Positions 1 through 6,488 of a stretch of 9,222 nt of DNA are shown here, piece by piece (position 1 is the stretch's first letter; each line of letters opens with the position of its first letter). The position numbers and the translations under genes are program-made. The notes under the pieces are model-generated. The model worked only from the letters and a program-made list of their open reading frames with translations, did no database searches and was not told where the DNA came from. Source of the stretch: an uncultured Lachnospiraceae bacterium (GTDB taxonomy: Bacteria; Bacillota; Clostridia; Lachnospirales; Lachnospiraceae); assembly GCA_902803635.1 (NCBI GenBank), contig CADCQU010000182.1, forward strand, positions 1 to 9,222, read 5' to 3'.

Positions 1-63
1 GCAGAGGAAGGTGCTTCGCACCGCAAATTTCGCGCCGGAAACGCCGTAGCGTTTCCGATGAAG
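1..63 (-). other. Tandem hairpins downstream of glgD
   Basis: This is the 3' flank of glgD. Positions 36-44 and 49-57 form a perfect 9-bp stem (CGGAAACGC/GCGTTTCCG) with a 4-nt loop. A second, smaller hairpin pairs 10-14 with 18-22 (GGTGC/GCACC) around a 3-nt loop. Neither is followed by a U-run on the minus strand, so a classical intrinsic terminator cannot be claimed. They may be processing or stability hairpins, or part of a terminator that continues outside the window. No gene is visible in this stretch. Confidence 0.45.
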
Positions 64-1185
64 TTATAGGGTATACCTTGTAAGTCCCTTCTCCCCCGTC
101 ACAACTTTGACGCCTGTCTCCCCCTTGAGGAAGGACCCCCTCGGGAGGGTGGCGCGGCTCTCCACGACGCAGTTTTCCAGCTGGGAACCCGCCCCGACAA
201 AGACGTCGCCCAGGATGACGGCGTTGCGGATCACGCAACCCTCCTCCACGACAACGTTCTTGAAAATGACCGAGTTCTCAACGGTTCCGGAAATCACGCA
301 GCCCGTGGAGACGAGGCTGTTTTTGACGCTGCTCCCGCCGAGGAACCTGGCCGGCGGGTTGTCGTCCTTTCGGGAGAGGACGTAGGGATACTCACGGAAG
401 AAATACCCTCGCACCTCCGGGCGAAGAAAATCCATGTTGGTCCGATAGTAGGACTCCACCGAGGAGATGTTGCTCCAGTAGGCCTCCATCTTGTACCCAA
501 AGATTCTCTTGATGCTCCGGTAACGGATCAGGATGTCCCGCACGAAATCCGCGCGCTCCTCCTTCGCACAGTTCTTCAGCATCTCGATGAGCTGCCGACG
601 CCGTACGACGTAAATGCCGGTGGAGACGAGGCTTGAGCTGGCGACGGAAGGCTTCTCCTCAAATTCCCGGATTCGCCCATCCGCGTCCATGTCCAGCACC
701 CCGAAGCGCTCGACGTCGCTGCGCTGGTAGTCCGTACAGACCACCGTGACATCTGCCCGCTTGTCGATATGATATTCTAAGACGCGCTGAAAGTCAAGCT
801 TATATATGCCATCTCCGGAAGCAATTACAACATATGGCTCGTGACACTGCTCCAGCCAGTCCAAATTTTGCCAAATGGCGTCCGCCGTGCCGCGGTACCA
901 GGTATTGATGGTCTTCGTGACCGTCGGCGGGAAGAGGTAAAGCCCTCCCTGCTTGCGGCCGAAATTCCACCATTTGGAGGAACTCAAATGCTCGTTCAAG
1001 GAGCGGGCGTTGTACTGGGTAAGGACCGCCACCTTCATGATGCCGGAATTTGTCATACTAGAGAGGGCGAAGTCGATGGCCCGGTAGCTCCCGGCCACCG
1101 GCATCGCGCAGACGGCCCGCTGGTTGGAAAGCTCGCGCATCCGGCTGTTGTCGCCGCCGGCGAGGATGATGCCTATGGATCTCAT
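64..1185 (-). CDS. glgD: Glucose-1-phosphate adenylyltransferase, GlgD subunit
   Basis: This is the 373-aa GlgD-type subunit of ADP-glucose pyrophosphorylase, the cytoplasmic enzyme that makes ADP-glucose from glucose-1-phosphate and ATP for glycogen synthesis. Residues 1 to about 250 are a nucleotidyltransferase fold ([11 protein letters not shown] at 6-16, ASGDGIYK at 122-129, EFEEKP at 174-179). Residues from about 285 form a left-handed beta-helix of hexapeptide repeats (for example [11 protein letters not shown]). Compared with the GlgC encoded just upstream, the glycine-rich GGQGSRL loop has become GGDNSRM. The catalytic Asp of the YWRDVGT motif is Asn239 (AYWSNISS). Both suggest a weakly active or regulatory subunit, as is known for GlgD of Gram-positive bacteria that pairs with GlgC. 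The start is supported by AAAGGAGG at 1193-1200, 7 nt before the ATG. That ATG overlaps the glgC stop as ATGA, so translation is probably coupled. Confidence 0.95.
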   Translation of the reverse strand: MRSIGIILAGGDNSRMRELSNQRAVCAMPVAGSYRAIDFALSSMTNSGIMKVAVLTQYNARSLNEHLSSSKWWNFGRKQGGLYLFPPTVTKTINTWYRGTADAIWQNLDWLEQCHEPYVVIASGDGIYKLDFQRVLEYHIDKRADVTVVCTDYQRSDVERFGVLDMDADGRIREFEEKPSVASSSLVSTGIYVVRRRQLIEMLKNCAKEERADFVRDILIRYRSIKRIFGYKMEAYWSNISSVESYYRTNMDFLRPEVRGYFFREYPYVLSRKDDNPPARFLGGSSVKNSLVSTGCVISGTVENSVIFKNVVVEEGCVIRNAVILGDVFVGAGSQLENCVVESRATLPRGSFLKGETGVKVVTGEKGLTRYTL

Positions 1186-2462
1186 GCCTCTTCCTCCTTT
1201 CCGTGGCGTACGATTGCCCCGCCGGAGGGAAGCGTCCCTCCCGGATAGTCCTCCCGCCGGGTCTTACCGAGGATGGCGGTGTTGCGCCCGATGGTAACGC
1301 CCGGGGGAATGATGGAGTTCTCCCCGATGGTGACCAGCTCCGAATCGTAAACCTTCCTATTATATATGCTCTCCGCCATCTCGCCCGTGCCCACGATGGA
1401 ACCCTCGCCGATGCGGACGCCCTGGGCCGCGATGACCTTGTCAAGCTTCGCCCCCCGGCCGACCACCGTCTCCTGCATGAGGATGGAGTCCTTGACAAAT
1501 GCCCCGGGCCCGATGGCGACTCCGGGCCCGATGATGGAGTTCTCCACCGTTCCGAAGACCTCCGCGCCCTCGCCGATGAGGCTGTGCTCGACATTTGAAC
1601 CCGCGTCAAGATACGCAGGCTGCACGATATCGCCCTTGGTATATATTTGCCAATGCTGCTCGGAAAGGTTGAGTCCGGGGATGTCGTCGAGTAGGTCCAT
1701 ATTTGCCTCCCAATAGGAAGTCAGCGTTCCCACATCGCGCCAGTAACCGTCGAAGCGGTAGGCGAAGATGCGAAGCCCCTTCTCCCGGCAGTAGGGGAGG
1801 ACGTGCATCCCGAAGTCAAGGCCCGACTGACTCTTGAGTGCCCGGAGGGCGTCGCGGAGCACCGGCCAGCTGAAAATGTAGATGCCCATGGATGCCAGAT
1901 CGCTCATCGGCTTTTCGGGCTTCTCCTGGAACTCGACGACCCGGCTCCTCTCGTCGGTCACGAGGATGCCGAAGCGCGAGGCCTCCTCCATCGGGACCCG
2001 CCGGACGGCGATCGTCACGTCCGAGCGGCTTGCGCGGTGGAAGCCCAGAAGGCGCTCGTAGTCCATCTTGTAAATGTGATCGCCCGAGAGGATGAGGACG
2101 TAGTCCGGGTTGTACTGCTCCATGAACTCCAGGTTCTGGTAAATGGCATTTGCCGTGCCCGTGTACCAGTCCGTGTTCTCGATCTTCTCGTAGGGCGGAA
2201 GGATGGTCACGCCGCCCTCGTTCTTGTCAAGGTCCCAGGGAATGCCGATGCCGATGTGGGTGTTGAGCCGAAGCGGCCGGTACTGGGTCAGAACCCCGAC
2301 CGTGTCAATGCCGGAATTGACACAGTTGCTCAGCGGAAAGTCGATGATCCGGTATTTCCCGCCGAAGGACACCGCCGGCTTCGCCACGTTGTCCGTGAGA
2401 ACCCCGAGCCGGCTGCCCTGGCCGCCGGCCAGGAGCATGGCAATCATCTTTTTTTTCATCAT
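1182..2462 (-). CDS. glgC: Glucose-1-phosphate adenylyltransferase, GlgC catalytic subunit
   Basis: This 426-aa protein is the catalytic ADP-glucose pyrophosphorylase subunit (ATP + glucose-1-phosphate to ADP-glucose + PPi), the committed step of bacterial glycogen synthesis. The N-terminal nucleotidyltransferase domain shows LAGGQGSRL (11-19), [19 protein letters not shown] (28-46), the metal-site [10 protein letters not shown] (126-135, Asp128), the sugar-phosphate-binding EFQEKP (177-182) and GYWRDVGT (239-246, Asp243). From about residue 285 it is a hexapeptide-repeat beta-helix. The length is normal for the family. The reading frame stays open upstream to 2540, but that extension (rich in R, D and K) is not family-like. 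The first ATG after AGGAGG (2477-2482) is at 2462, with a long 14-nt spacer and no alternative start codon between; a second ATG follows immediately at 2459. The stop overlaps the glgD start, so glgC-glgD form an operon, probably transcribed from the promoter near 2609-2636. Confidence 0.96.
   Translation of the reverse strand: MMKKKMIAMLLAGGQGSRLGVLTDNVAKPAVSFGGKYRIIDFPLSNCVNSGIDTVGVLTQYRPLRLNTHIGIGIPWDLDKNEGGVTILPPYEKIENTDWYTGTANAIYQNLEFMEQYNPDYVLILSGDHIYKMDYERLLGFHRASRSDVTIAVRRVPMEEASRFGILVTDERSRVVEFQEKPEKPMSDLASMGIYIFSWPVLRDALRALKSQSGLDFGMHVLPYCREKGLRIFAYRFDGYWRDVGTLTSYWEANMDLLDDIPGLNLSEQHWQIYTKGDIVQPAYLDAGSNVEHSLIGEGAEVFGTVENSIIGPGVAIGPGAFVKDSILMQETVVGRGAKLDKVIAAQGVRIGEGSIVGTGEMAESIYNRKVYDSELVTIGENSIIPPGVTIGRNTAILGKTRREDYPGGTLPSGGAIVRHGKEEEA
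1193..1200 (-). promoter_or_regulatory. Ribosome binding site of glgD
   Basis: AAAGGAGG on the minus strand ends 7 nt before the glgD ATG and lies inside the last codons of glgC. It fixes the glgD start at 1185 and supports translational coupling through the ATGA overlap. Confidence 0.8.
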
Positions 2463-2608
2463 TTTTTGGTTTGTTTCCTCCTGTCTATCAAAACTTTTGT
2501 CCTTTCGGTCGCGCCTTGCCGAGGCGATTGGCCTTCGCAACCATATTTGTAAATATATATTCTTTACTTTCCCAAAAAACCCATATTTTCACGTATTTTT
2601 ACGCATAT

Positions 2609-2636
2609 AGTATACCACATGCCCCTGTTTTCGCAA
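2609..2636 (-). promoter_or_regulatory. Predicted sigma-A promoter of glgC-glgD
   Basis: Read on the minus strand, TTGCGA (2631-2636, 4 of 6 to TTGACA) is followed after 16 bp by TATACT (2609-2614, 5 of 6 to TATAAT). A TGG sits directly before the -10, giving an extended -10 element. The predicted start point is near 2602, leaving a leader of about 140 nt before the glgC ATG. Confidence 0.55.
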
Positions 2637-2703
2637 CCGCTAATTCTTCCATTTTTTTAGCAAATTACTGCCATCGATTTCCCCCTTTCGACAAATCCAA
2701 GGA

Positions 2704-2732
2704 TTGCATTTTGGGGGACTTGGTTCTATAAT
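2704..2732 (+). promoter_or_regulatory. Predicted sigma-A promoter of murC
   Basis: A perfect TATAAT at 2727-2732 lies 17 bp after TTGCAT (2704-2709, weak -35, 3 of 6). Transcription would begin near 2739. AAGGAG at 2749-2754 then serves as ribosome binding site, 12 nt before the murC ATG at 2767. Confidence 0.6.
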
Positions 2733-2766
2733 AGTAGAAATTGCGCAAAAGGAGTAATCTTACTAT

Positions 2767-4152
2767 ATGTACCAGATAGATTTTCAAAAACCGCTGCACA
2801 TCCACTTTATCGGCATCGGCGGTATCAGCATGAGCGGCCTTGCCGAGGTGCTCCTGGGGGCCGGTTTTACGGTGTCCGGCTCGGATGCCCAGGCTTCCTC
2901 CCTGACCGAGCGCCTGCAGAGCCTTGGGGCCGTCATCTACATCGGCCAGCGGGCGGAAAATATCACGGACGACACAGAGCTCGTGGTCTACACGGCCGCC
3001 ATCCACGAGGATAATCCCGAGCTTGCAGCCGCAAAAGCCAAGGGCCTCCCGCTCCTTACCCGCGCAGAGCTCCTGGGGGAGATCATGGCAAATTACCCGG
3101 CCTCCATCGCTGTTTCGGGCACGCACGGGAAAACCTCGACGACCTCGATGCTCTCCCACATCCTCCTTACGGCAAATCTCGACCCGACGATTTCCGTGGG
3201 CGGCATCCTCCCGTCCATCGGCGGTAACATCCGTATCGGCGGCCCGGAGGTCTTCCTCGCGGAAGCCTGTGAGTACAAGAACAGCTTCCTCTCCCTTGCG
3301 CCGAAAATCGGCATCATCCTCAACGTGGACGCCGACCACCTCGACTTCTTCAAGGACCTCGACGACGTCGCGGCCTCCTTCCGGAAATTTGCTGAAAAAA
3401 TCCCGGCGGACGGCACCCTCGTCATCGGCACGCAGACCTACCAATTGGAGACGATCCAAAAGGACCTCCCCTGCCGTGTTGTCACCTTCGGCCCCGGCGG
3501 AGACTACGATGCCGTTCGTCTTGCATTTGACAAATGCGGCTTCGCCGCGTTTGACCTTCTTGTTAGGGGACAGCCCTCGGGCCGGATCGAGCTTCGGGTT
3601 CCCGGAGCGCACAACGTGCAGAACGCCCTGGCGGCCATCGCCGCCTCCGAGGCGCTTGGCATCGCGCTTCCGGACATCGCCGCCGGCCTTCTTGCCTACA
3701 CCGGCGTCGACCGCCGCTTCCAGTTCAAGGGAACCATGGACGGGGCGGAGGTCTTCGACGACTACGCCCACCACCCGACGGAGATCAACGCCACCCTCAG
3801 AGCGGCAAATGTGCGTCCCCACAAGGAGATTTGGGTGGTCTTCCAGCCGCACACCTACTCCCGCACGAAGACCCTGCTTTCGGAATTTGCCGACTCCCTC
3901 GCCAAGGCCGACCACGTAATCCTTGCGGACATTTACGCGGCCCGCGAGACGGACGACCTCGGCATCTCCTCCAAAATTCTCGCAGACGCCGTGGCGGAGC
4001 ACGGAACCGACGCCCGCTACCTCGCCACCTTCCCGGAAATCCGCGATTACCTCCGCGCAAAGGTAAAGCCCGGCGACACCATCCTCACGGTCGGCGCCGG
4101 CAGCATCACCAACCTCGGGGAACTGCTGGTGGAGAAGGAAGAAGAAAAGTAA
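2767..4152 (+). CDS. murC: UDP-N-acetylmuramate--L-alanine ligase
   Basis: MurC (461 aa) is the cytoplasmic ATP-dependent ligase that adds L-alanine to UDP-N-acetylmuramic acid, the first peptide-stem step of peptidoglycan synthesis. The N-terminal Rossmann-like domain begins with HFIGIGGISMSGLAEVLL, binding the UDP-sugar. The central ATPase domain has the Mur P-loop SGTHGKTST (GTHGKTS at 118-124), followed by EACEYKNSFL and NVDADHLDFF, which supply metal and substrate contacts. The C-terminal domain has the family motif DDYAHHPTE at 331-339 and FQPHTYSRT. The length is typical of the family. The start is the first ATG after AAGGAG (2749-2754), and the protein aligns with family members from its first residues. 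The gene stands alone behind its own promoter, and no intrinsic terminator with a U-run follows it. A long inverted repeat begins just after the stop, and a DnaA-like 9-mer overlaps the TAA. Confidence 0.97.
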   Translation: MYQIDFQKPLHIHFIGIGGISMSGLAEVLLGAGFTVSGSDAQASSLTERLQSLGAVIYIGQRAENITDDTELVVYTAAIHEDNPELAAAKAKGLPLLTRAELLGEIMANYPASIAVSGTHGKTSTTSMLSHILLTANLDPTISVGGILPSIGGNIRIGGPEVFLAEACEYKNSFLSLAPKIGIILNVDADHLDFFKDLDDVAASFRKFAEKIPADGTLVIGTQTYQLETIQKDLPCRVVTFGPGGDYDAVRLAFDKCGFAAFDLLVRGQPSGRIELRVPGAHNVQNALAAIAASEALGIALPDIAAGLLAYTGVDRRFQFKGTMDGAEVFDDYAHHPTEINATLRAANVRPHKEIWVVFQPHTYSRTKTLLSEFADSLAKADHVILADIYAARETDDLGISSKILADAVAEHGTDARYLATFPEIRDYLRAKVKPGDTILTVGAGSITNLGELLVEKEEEK

Positions 4153-4227
4153 ACCACATTTTCCACAAAATCCACATCTGAGTTTTCCACAAGGGAAAAG
4201 CTCCGATGTGGATTATTTTGTGGAAAC
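4150..4227. promoter_or_regulatory. Cluster of six DnaA-box-like 9-mers
   Basis: Six 9-mers resemble the DnaA box TTATCCACA (general form TTWTNCACA). Direct copies are TAAACCACA 4150-4158, TTTTCCACA 4159-4167, AAATCCACA 4168-4176 and TTTTCCACA 4183-4191. Inverted copies are TAATCCACA 4207-4215 and GTTTCCACA 4219-4227 (read on the minus strand). All six keep CCACA exactly. The two TTTTCCACA boxes fit the consensus fully, and the others match 7 or 8 of 9. The first three abut with a 9-bp pitch, the first overlapping the murC stop codon. The right end reaches about 17 bp before an extended -10 of dnaD, so bound DnaA would cover the -35 region. The boxes are seen in the sequence; regulation or DnaA titration is inferred. 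Confidence 0.6.
4160..4226. repeat. Imperfect 28-bp inverted repeat between murC and dnaD
   Basis: One 67-nt hairpin accounts for almost the whole spacer core. Pairing is 4160-4170 with 4216-4226 (11 bp), 4171-4178 with 4205-4212 (8 bp), 4180-4182 with 4201-4203 (3 bp) and 4183-4188 with 4194-4199 (6 bp). The loop is ACAAG (4189-4193). Interruptions are a 3-nt bulge TTA (4213-4215), a T/C mismatch (4179/4204) and a bulged G (4200). No T-run follows on either strand, so it is not a standard intrinsic terminator. It coincides with the DnaA-box-like cluster. Confidence 0.8.
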
Positions 4228-4243
4228 ATCCCCCGGAAAGGTG

Positions 4244-4252
4244 TGCTATAAT
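4244..4252 (+). promoter_or_regulatory. Predicted extended -10 promoter of dnaD
   Basis: TGCTATAAT combines a perfect -10 (4247-4252) with an upstream TG, so it fits an extended -10 promoter. No good -35 lies at the usual distance (AAACAT at 4224-4229). Its place is taken by the right end of the DnaA-box-like array. Predicted transcription start is near 4260. GGAGG at 4291-4295 leads into the dnaD ATG at 4300. Confidence 0.55.
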
Positions 4253-4299
4253 AAACCTAATCAAGCATGTATCCATATATTTAAAGACTTGGAGGTTGT

Positions 4300-5388
4300 A
4301 TGGTTGCCATTGTTCCCAGCGGTGCCGAGCCGCACGACATGACCGTCCTCTCCGGCGAATTTCTGGATGTCTACCTCCCGAAAGCCAACGGAGAGTTTGT
4401 CAAAATCTATCTCTGCTACCTTCGGCTGCTCCAAAAGTCCGCCGACAAGGAGGTTGCCGTCTCCGACATTGCGGACCGTCTGTCCTGCACGGAGAGGGAT
4501 GTGGTTCGTGCGCTCCGCTACTGGGAGGGCGAGGGGCTCATCTCCCTTGCGGAGAAGGATGCCGCCCGCGTCAGGGATGCGTCCGCCGCCCTTCCAGAAA
4601 AAAGCGCCGTCCGAGGCAAGCTGTCCGGCGAGGCATCCTCTCCCGCAAAGCCCACTCCCTCCTTCACCCTCCACGGCGAAGGGCCGGAAAGGCCCGCCCA
4701 GCCAAGCCGCGAGGAGTTCGAGGAGCTGGAGAAGAAGGAGGAAGTCCGGGACCTCAACTTCATCGCCGAGCACTATTTCCAGCGCACCCTCACGAAGAAG
4801 GACCTGGAGACGATCGCCTATTGCTATGATGCCCTGCATTTTCCGTATGAATTGGTGGACTACCTGATTGAATACTGCGCGGACCAGGGGAAGACCTCCC
4901 ACCGCTACCTCCTCACCGTGGCCCTCCGCTGGCACGACGACGGCATCTCCTCGCTCCAGGAGGCCAAAAACCTCACGGACCGCTACCAGCGGGAGCAGCG
5001 GCAGTATTTCGACATCCTCCACGCCCTCGGCATCTCGGGACGTTCGCCGATTACGAAGGAGGTCCAGCTCATGGACCGGTGGCTGAAGGACTACGCCCTT
5101 CCCATGGAGGTTATCAAGGAGGCCTGCGCGCGGACGGTCCTTGCCGCCTCCCGCCCCACCCTCGCCTATGCCGGAAAGATTCTTGACAAATGGCACGCGG
5201 CCGGGGTAAGGTCCATGGAGGACGTAGCAAGACTCGATGCCGAAACGGAGAAGAAGACGCCCGCCGCGGCTCCCGTAAAGAAGAAGGGTGCTCCCGGGAG
5301 CTTCTGCGATTACGAGCAGCGCTCCTTCGACTACAGCCAGGCGGAAAAGCTGCTGCGCGGCTACACCCAGAAGGAGGAGTGCGGATGA
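4300..5388 (+). CDS. dnaD: DnaD-family replication initiation/primosome protein
   Basis: This 362-aa DnaD-like protein belongs to the Firmicutes primosome that remodels DNA and helps load the replicative helicase at oriC and restarted forks. Residues about 15-90 form a winged-helix N-terminal domain (EFVKIYLCYLRLLQK, then IADRLSCTERDVVRALRYWEGEGLI). A low-complexity linker of about 91-145 follows. Two DnaB_2/DDBH2 modules come next, at about 150-215 and 235-305. Each ends in the YxxxIxxxW-type motif: Y203-W211 (YLLTVALRW) and Y290-W298 (YAGKILDKW). The C-terminus has a basic linker and FCDYEQRSFDYSQAEKLLRGY, the tail motif common in clostridial DnaD proteins. GGAGG 4 nt before the ATG sets the start. 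The gene begins behind a DnaA-box-like array and is followed by a helicase loader gene, which fits a helicase-loading operon. Its TGA overlaps a decoy ATG at 5385. Confidence 0.92.
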   Translation: MVAIVPSGAEPHDMTVLSGEFLDVYLPKANGEFVKIYLCYLRLLQKSADKEVAVSDIADRLSCTERDVVRALRYWEGEGLISLAEKDAARVRDASAALPEKSAVRGKLSGEASSPAKPTPSFTLHGEGPERPAQPSREEFEELEKKEEVRDLNFIAEHYFQRTLTKKDLETIAYCYDALHFPYELVDYLIEYCADQGKTSHRYLLTVALRWHDDGISSLQEAKNLTDRYQREQRQYFDILHALGISGRSPITKEVQLMDRWLKDYALPMEVIKEACARTVLAASRPTLAYAGKILDKWHAAGVRSMEDVARLDAETEKKTPAAAPVKKKGAPGSFCDYEQRSFDYSQAEKLLRGYTQKEECG

Positions 5389-5480
5389 CCGTGGCAAATG
5401 CCGACGCTGCTCTGTTGCCGCGTAAGTCCGAAAATCCCGGAAGGAGGAATGCGAATGACCCTTTCCAATGCAGACTATGA
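5385..5480 (+). pseudogene. 31-codon remnant ORF from the duplicated start
   Basis: An ATG at 5385 overlaps the dnaD stop as ATGA and has AAGGAGG 7 nt upstream. It opens a 31-aa frame beginning MTVANADAALLPRKS and ending at a TGA at 5478-5480, inside the 5' end of the helicase loader gene. Its first residues mirror the loader start (MTLSNAD). It is most simply a decayed second copy of that start. It could still be translated as a leader peptide and affect re-initiation at 5455. Confidence 0.35.
5441..5447 (+). promoter_or_regulatory. Ribosome binding site deciding the helicase loader start
   Basis: AAGGAGG ends 7 nt before the ATG at 5455. An in-frame ATG at 5449 is only 1 nt from it, and one at 5398 lacks a close site, so 5455 is the favoured start. 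Confidence 0.75.
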
Positions 5481-6447
5481 CATTTTGATGCGCGAGTTCG
5501 AAGAGACCCGGGACCGGCACCAGAGGGAGCGGGACGAGCGGGTGCGCGCCGCCGAGGCCGAGATTCCCGAGCTGATCGAATTAAACGACGAGCTCCGGCA
5601 AAAGAGCCTTGCGGCGGCCCGCCAGAAGCTCTCCGACCCTTCCGCCGATACCGGCTGGCTCTCGAAGGAGACCGCGCTCATCCTTGCGAGGAAGCGCCAG
5701 CTCCTCCTGTCCCACGGGTACGCGGCAAATGCCCTCTCCCTGCAATATGACTGCCCCGCCTGCGAGGATACCGGCCTTGCAAATGGCAAGCCCTGCCGCT
5801 GCTTCCAGAAAAAGGCCGCCCGGCTCCTCTCCCGGGGGCTTCCGCCGGAAAGATTGGAGGAATTTCCCAGCTTCTCCCACTTCTCATTTGCCTGGTATTC
5901 TGCTACAATAATAGATGAATTTTCCGGGAAGTCCCAGCGCTGGCTTGCCGAGGAAGCCGTCCGGAGGGCCATTTGCTTCACGGAAGAGATCGGGAACCCC
6001 GACAACAACCTGTTCCTCTACGGGAACGTGGGGGTCGGCAAGACCTACCTCCTCCTTTGCATTGCCGAAAGGCTCCTGTCTAATGGGTATCCCGTGTACT
6101 ACTTCGATGCCGGCGGCCTCTTCGACCTTCTGGCCGACGCCGCCTTCCGGAGGAACGGACGGACCGCGCAGGACGCGCTTTCCGTAAGCCGCTGCCAGGT
6201 CCTCCTTCTCGACGACCTCGGTACCGAGCACACCAATGCATTTGTCAAGGCGGAGCTCTTCCAGCTCCTCAACGAGCGGCGGAACACCGGCCTCTCCACG
6301 GTCGTCTCCTCCAACCTGGATCTCAACGGGATCGGAGACCTCTACGGGGAGCGCGTCAGCTCCCGCCTCATCGAGAGCAACACGCCCATCCGCATGGTCG
6401 GAAGCGACATCCGCCTGCAGAAACGGCTGTATGCCAGCGCACCCTAA
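5455..6447 (+). CDS. DnaC/DnaI-family AAA+ helicase loader ATPase
   Basis: This 330-aa ATPase resembles Bacillus DnaI and clostridial DnaC-like proteins, which load the replicative helicase onto single-stranded DNA. Residues about 10-60 are a charged helical, probably coiled-coil region. A Cys cluster CPAC...CRC (C100, C103, C114, C116) suggests the zinc-binding segment of DnaI-type N-terminal domains. The AAA+ core has Walker A GNVGVGKT (190-197), Walker B VLLLDD (249-254), a sensor-1 segment STVVSSNLD (281-289) and a likely arginine finger in GERVSSRL (299-305). The start at 5455 is chosen for its ideally spaced AAGGAGG; the frame is open upstream to 5398, but those residues are not family-like. 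It follows dnaD by 66 bp and precedes prs by 41 bp, so co-transcription is likely. In phage contexts similar proteins occur, but no phage genes are present here. Symbol left blank because dnaC/dnaI naming differs between lineages. Confidence 0.9.
   Translation: MTLSNADYDILMREFEETRDRHQRERDERVRAAEAEIPELIELNDELRQKSLAAARQKLSDPSADTGWLSKETALILARKRQLLLSHGYAANALSLQYDCPACEDTGLANGKPCRCFQKKAARLLSRGLPPERLEEFPSFSHFSFAWYSATIIDEFSGKSQRWLAEEAVRRAICFTEEIGNPDNNLFLYGNVGVGKTYLLLCIAERLLSNGYPVYYFDAGGLFDLLADAAFRRNGRTAQDALSVSRCQVLLLDDLGTEHTNAFVKAELFQLLNERRNTGLSTVVSSNLDLNGIGDLYGERVSSRLIESNTPIRMVGSDIRLQKRLYASAP
5881..5909 (+). promoter_or_regulatory. Possible internal promoter within the helicase loader gene
   Basis: TTCTCA (5881-5886, 4 of 6), a 17-bp spacer and TACAAT (5904-5909, 5 of 6) preceded by TGC form an extended -10-like promoter. 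The stretch uses AT-rich codons, including two consecutive ATA, unlike its surroundings. It could supply extra prs transcripts. The evidence is only sequence resemblance. Confidence 0.25.
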
Positions 6448-6488
6448 GGATTTTTTAACCTGCTCACCCCAAACACACGGAGGAAGCC

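Larger units (their letters stand above)
2463..2766. other. AT-rich divergent intergenic region between glgC and murC
   Basis: These 304 bp contain no credible gene. They hold one promoter-like sequence facing glgC and one facing murC. The implied glgC 5' UTR is about 140 nt, long for this window. It contains a small inverted repeat GTAAA (2549-2553) / TTTAC (2563-2567) with a 9-nt AT spacer that could be an operator. I recognise no riboswitch class, CRE box or terminator here. The local base composition is far more AT-rich than the neighbouring genes. Confidence 0.6.
5371..5480 (+). repeat. Decayed duplication of the helicase loader start region
   Basis: Positions 5371-5410 and 5441-5480 align without gaps at a 70-bp offset. 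The first 20 bases (AAGGAGG, spacer, ATGACC) match at 18 of 20 and the whole 40 at about 30 of 40. Both copies contain a ribosome binding site, an ATG and codons reading MTxxNAD. The offset is not a multiple of three, so the upstream start is out of frame with the downstream gene. The first copy also encodes the C-terminal residues KEECG of DnaD. Confidence 0.6.

Noticed and set aside
1359..1364. TATAAT on the minus strand inside glgC as a glgD promoter
   Set aside because: No -35 at a usual distance and no extended -10 TG; the glgC-glgD overlap already explains glgD expression.
800..1650. Repeated ATATAT (rare ATA codon in Ile-Tyr) in glgC and glgD
   Set aside because: Only three in-gene copies were seen, and most Ile-Tyr pairs use ATT or ATC, so it is not clearly above chance.
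2463..2540. 26-residue N-terminal extension of GlgC
   Set aside because: The extension is not family-like, and the AGGAGG at 2477-2482 lies inside it, directing initiation to 2462.
2665..4002. 445-codon open frame antisense to murC
   Set aside because: It is a shadow of GC-rich codon usage in murC: composition is rich in R, G, V and D with no recognisable domain, and murC is a complete, typical gene on the other strand.
4150..4299. Chromosomal replication origin oriC
   Set aside because: The DnaA-box-like cluster and AT-rich flank are suggestive, but no dnaA, dnaN or rpmH gene is nearby, the AT stretch is explained by a promoter, and the neighbours (murC, dnaD) do not mark oriC in known Clostridia.
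5398..5454. 19-residue N-terminal extension of the helicase loader
   Set aside because: The ATG at 5398 has no close ribosome binding site, whereas 5455 has an ideal one and gives the family-like N-terminus.
4261..5520. 419-codon open frame antisense to dnaD
   Set aside because: Same reason: it spans dnaD, the spacer and the start of the next gene, has no recognisable domain or plausible start signal.
6448..6467. Intrinsic terminator between the helicase loader and prs
   Set aside because: There is a T6 run, but no GC-rich hairpin precedes it, so readthrough into prs is more likely.
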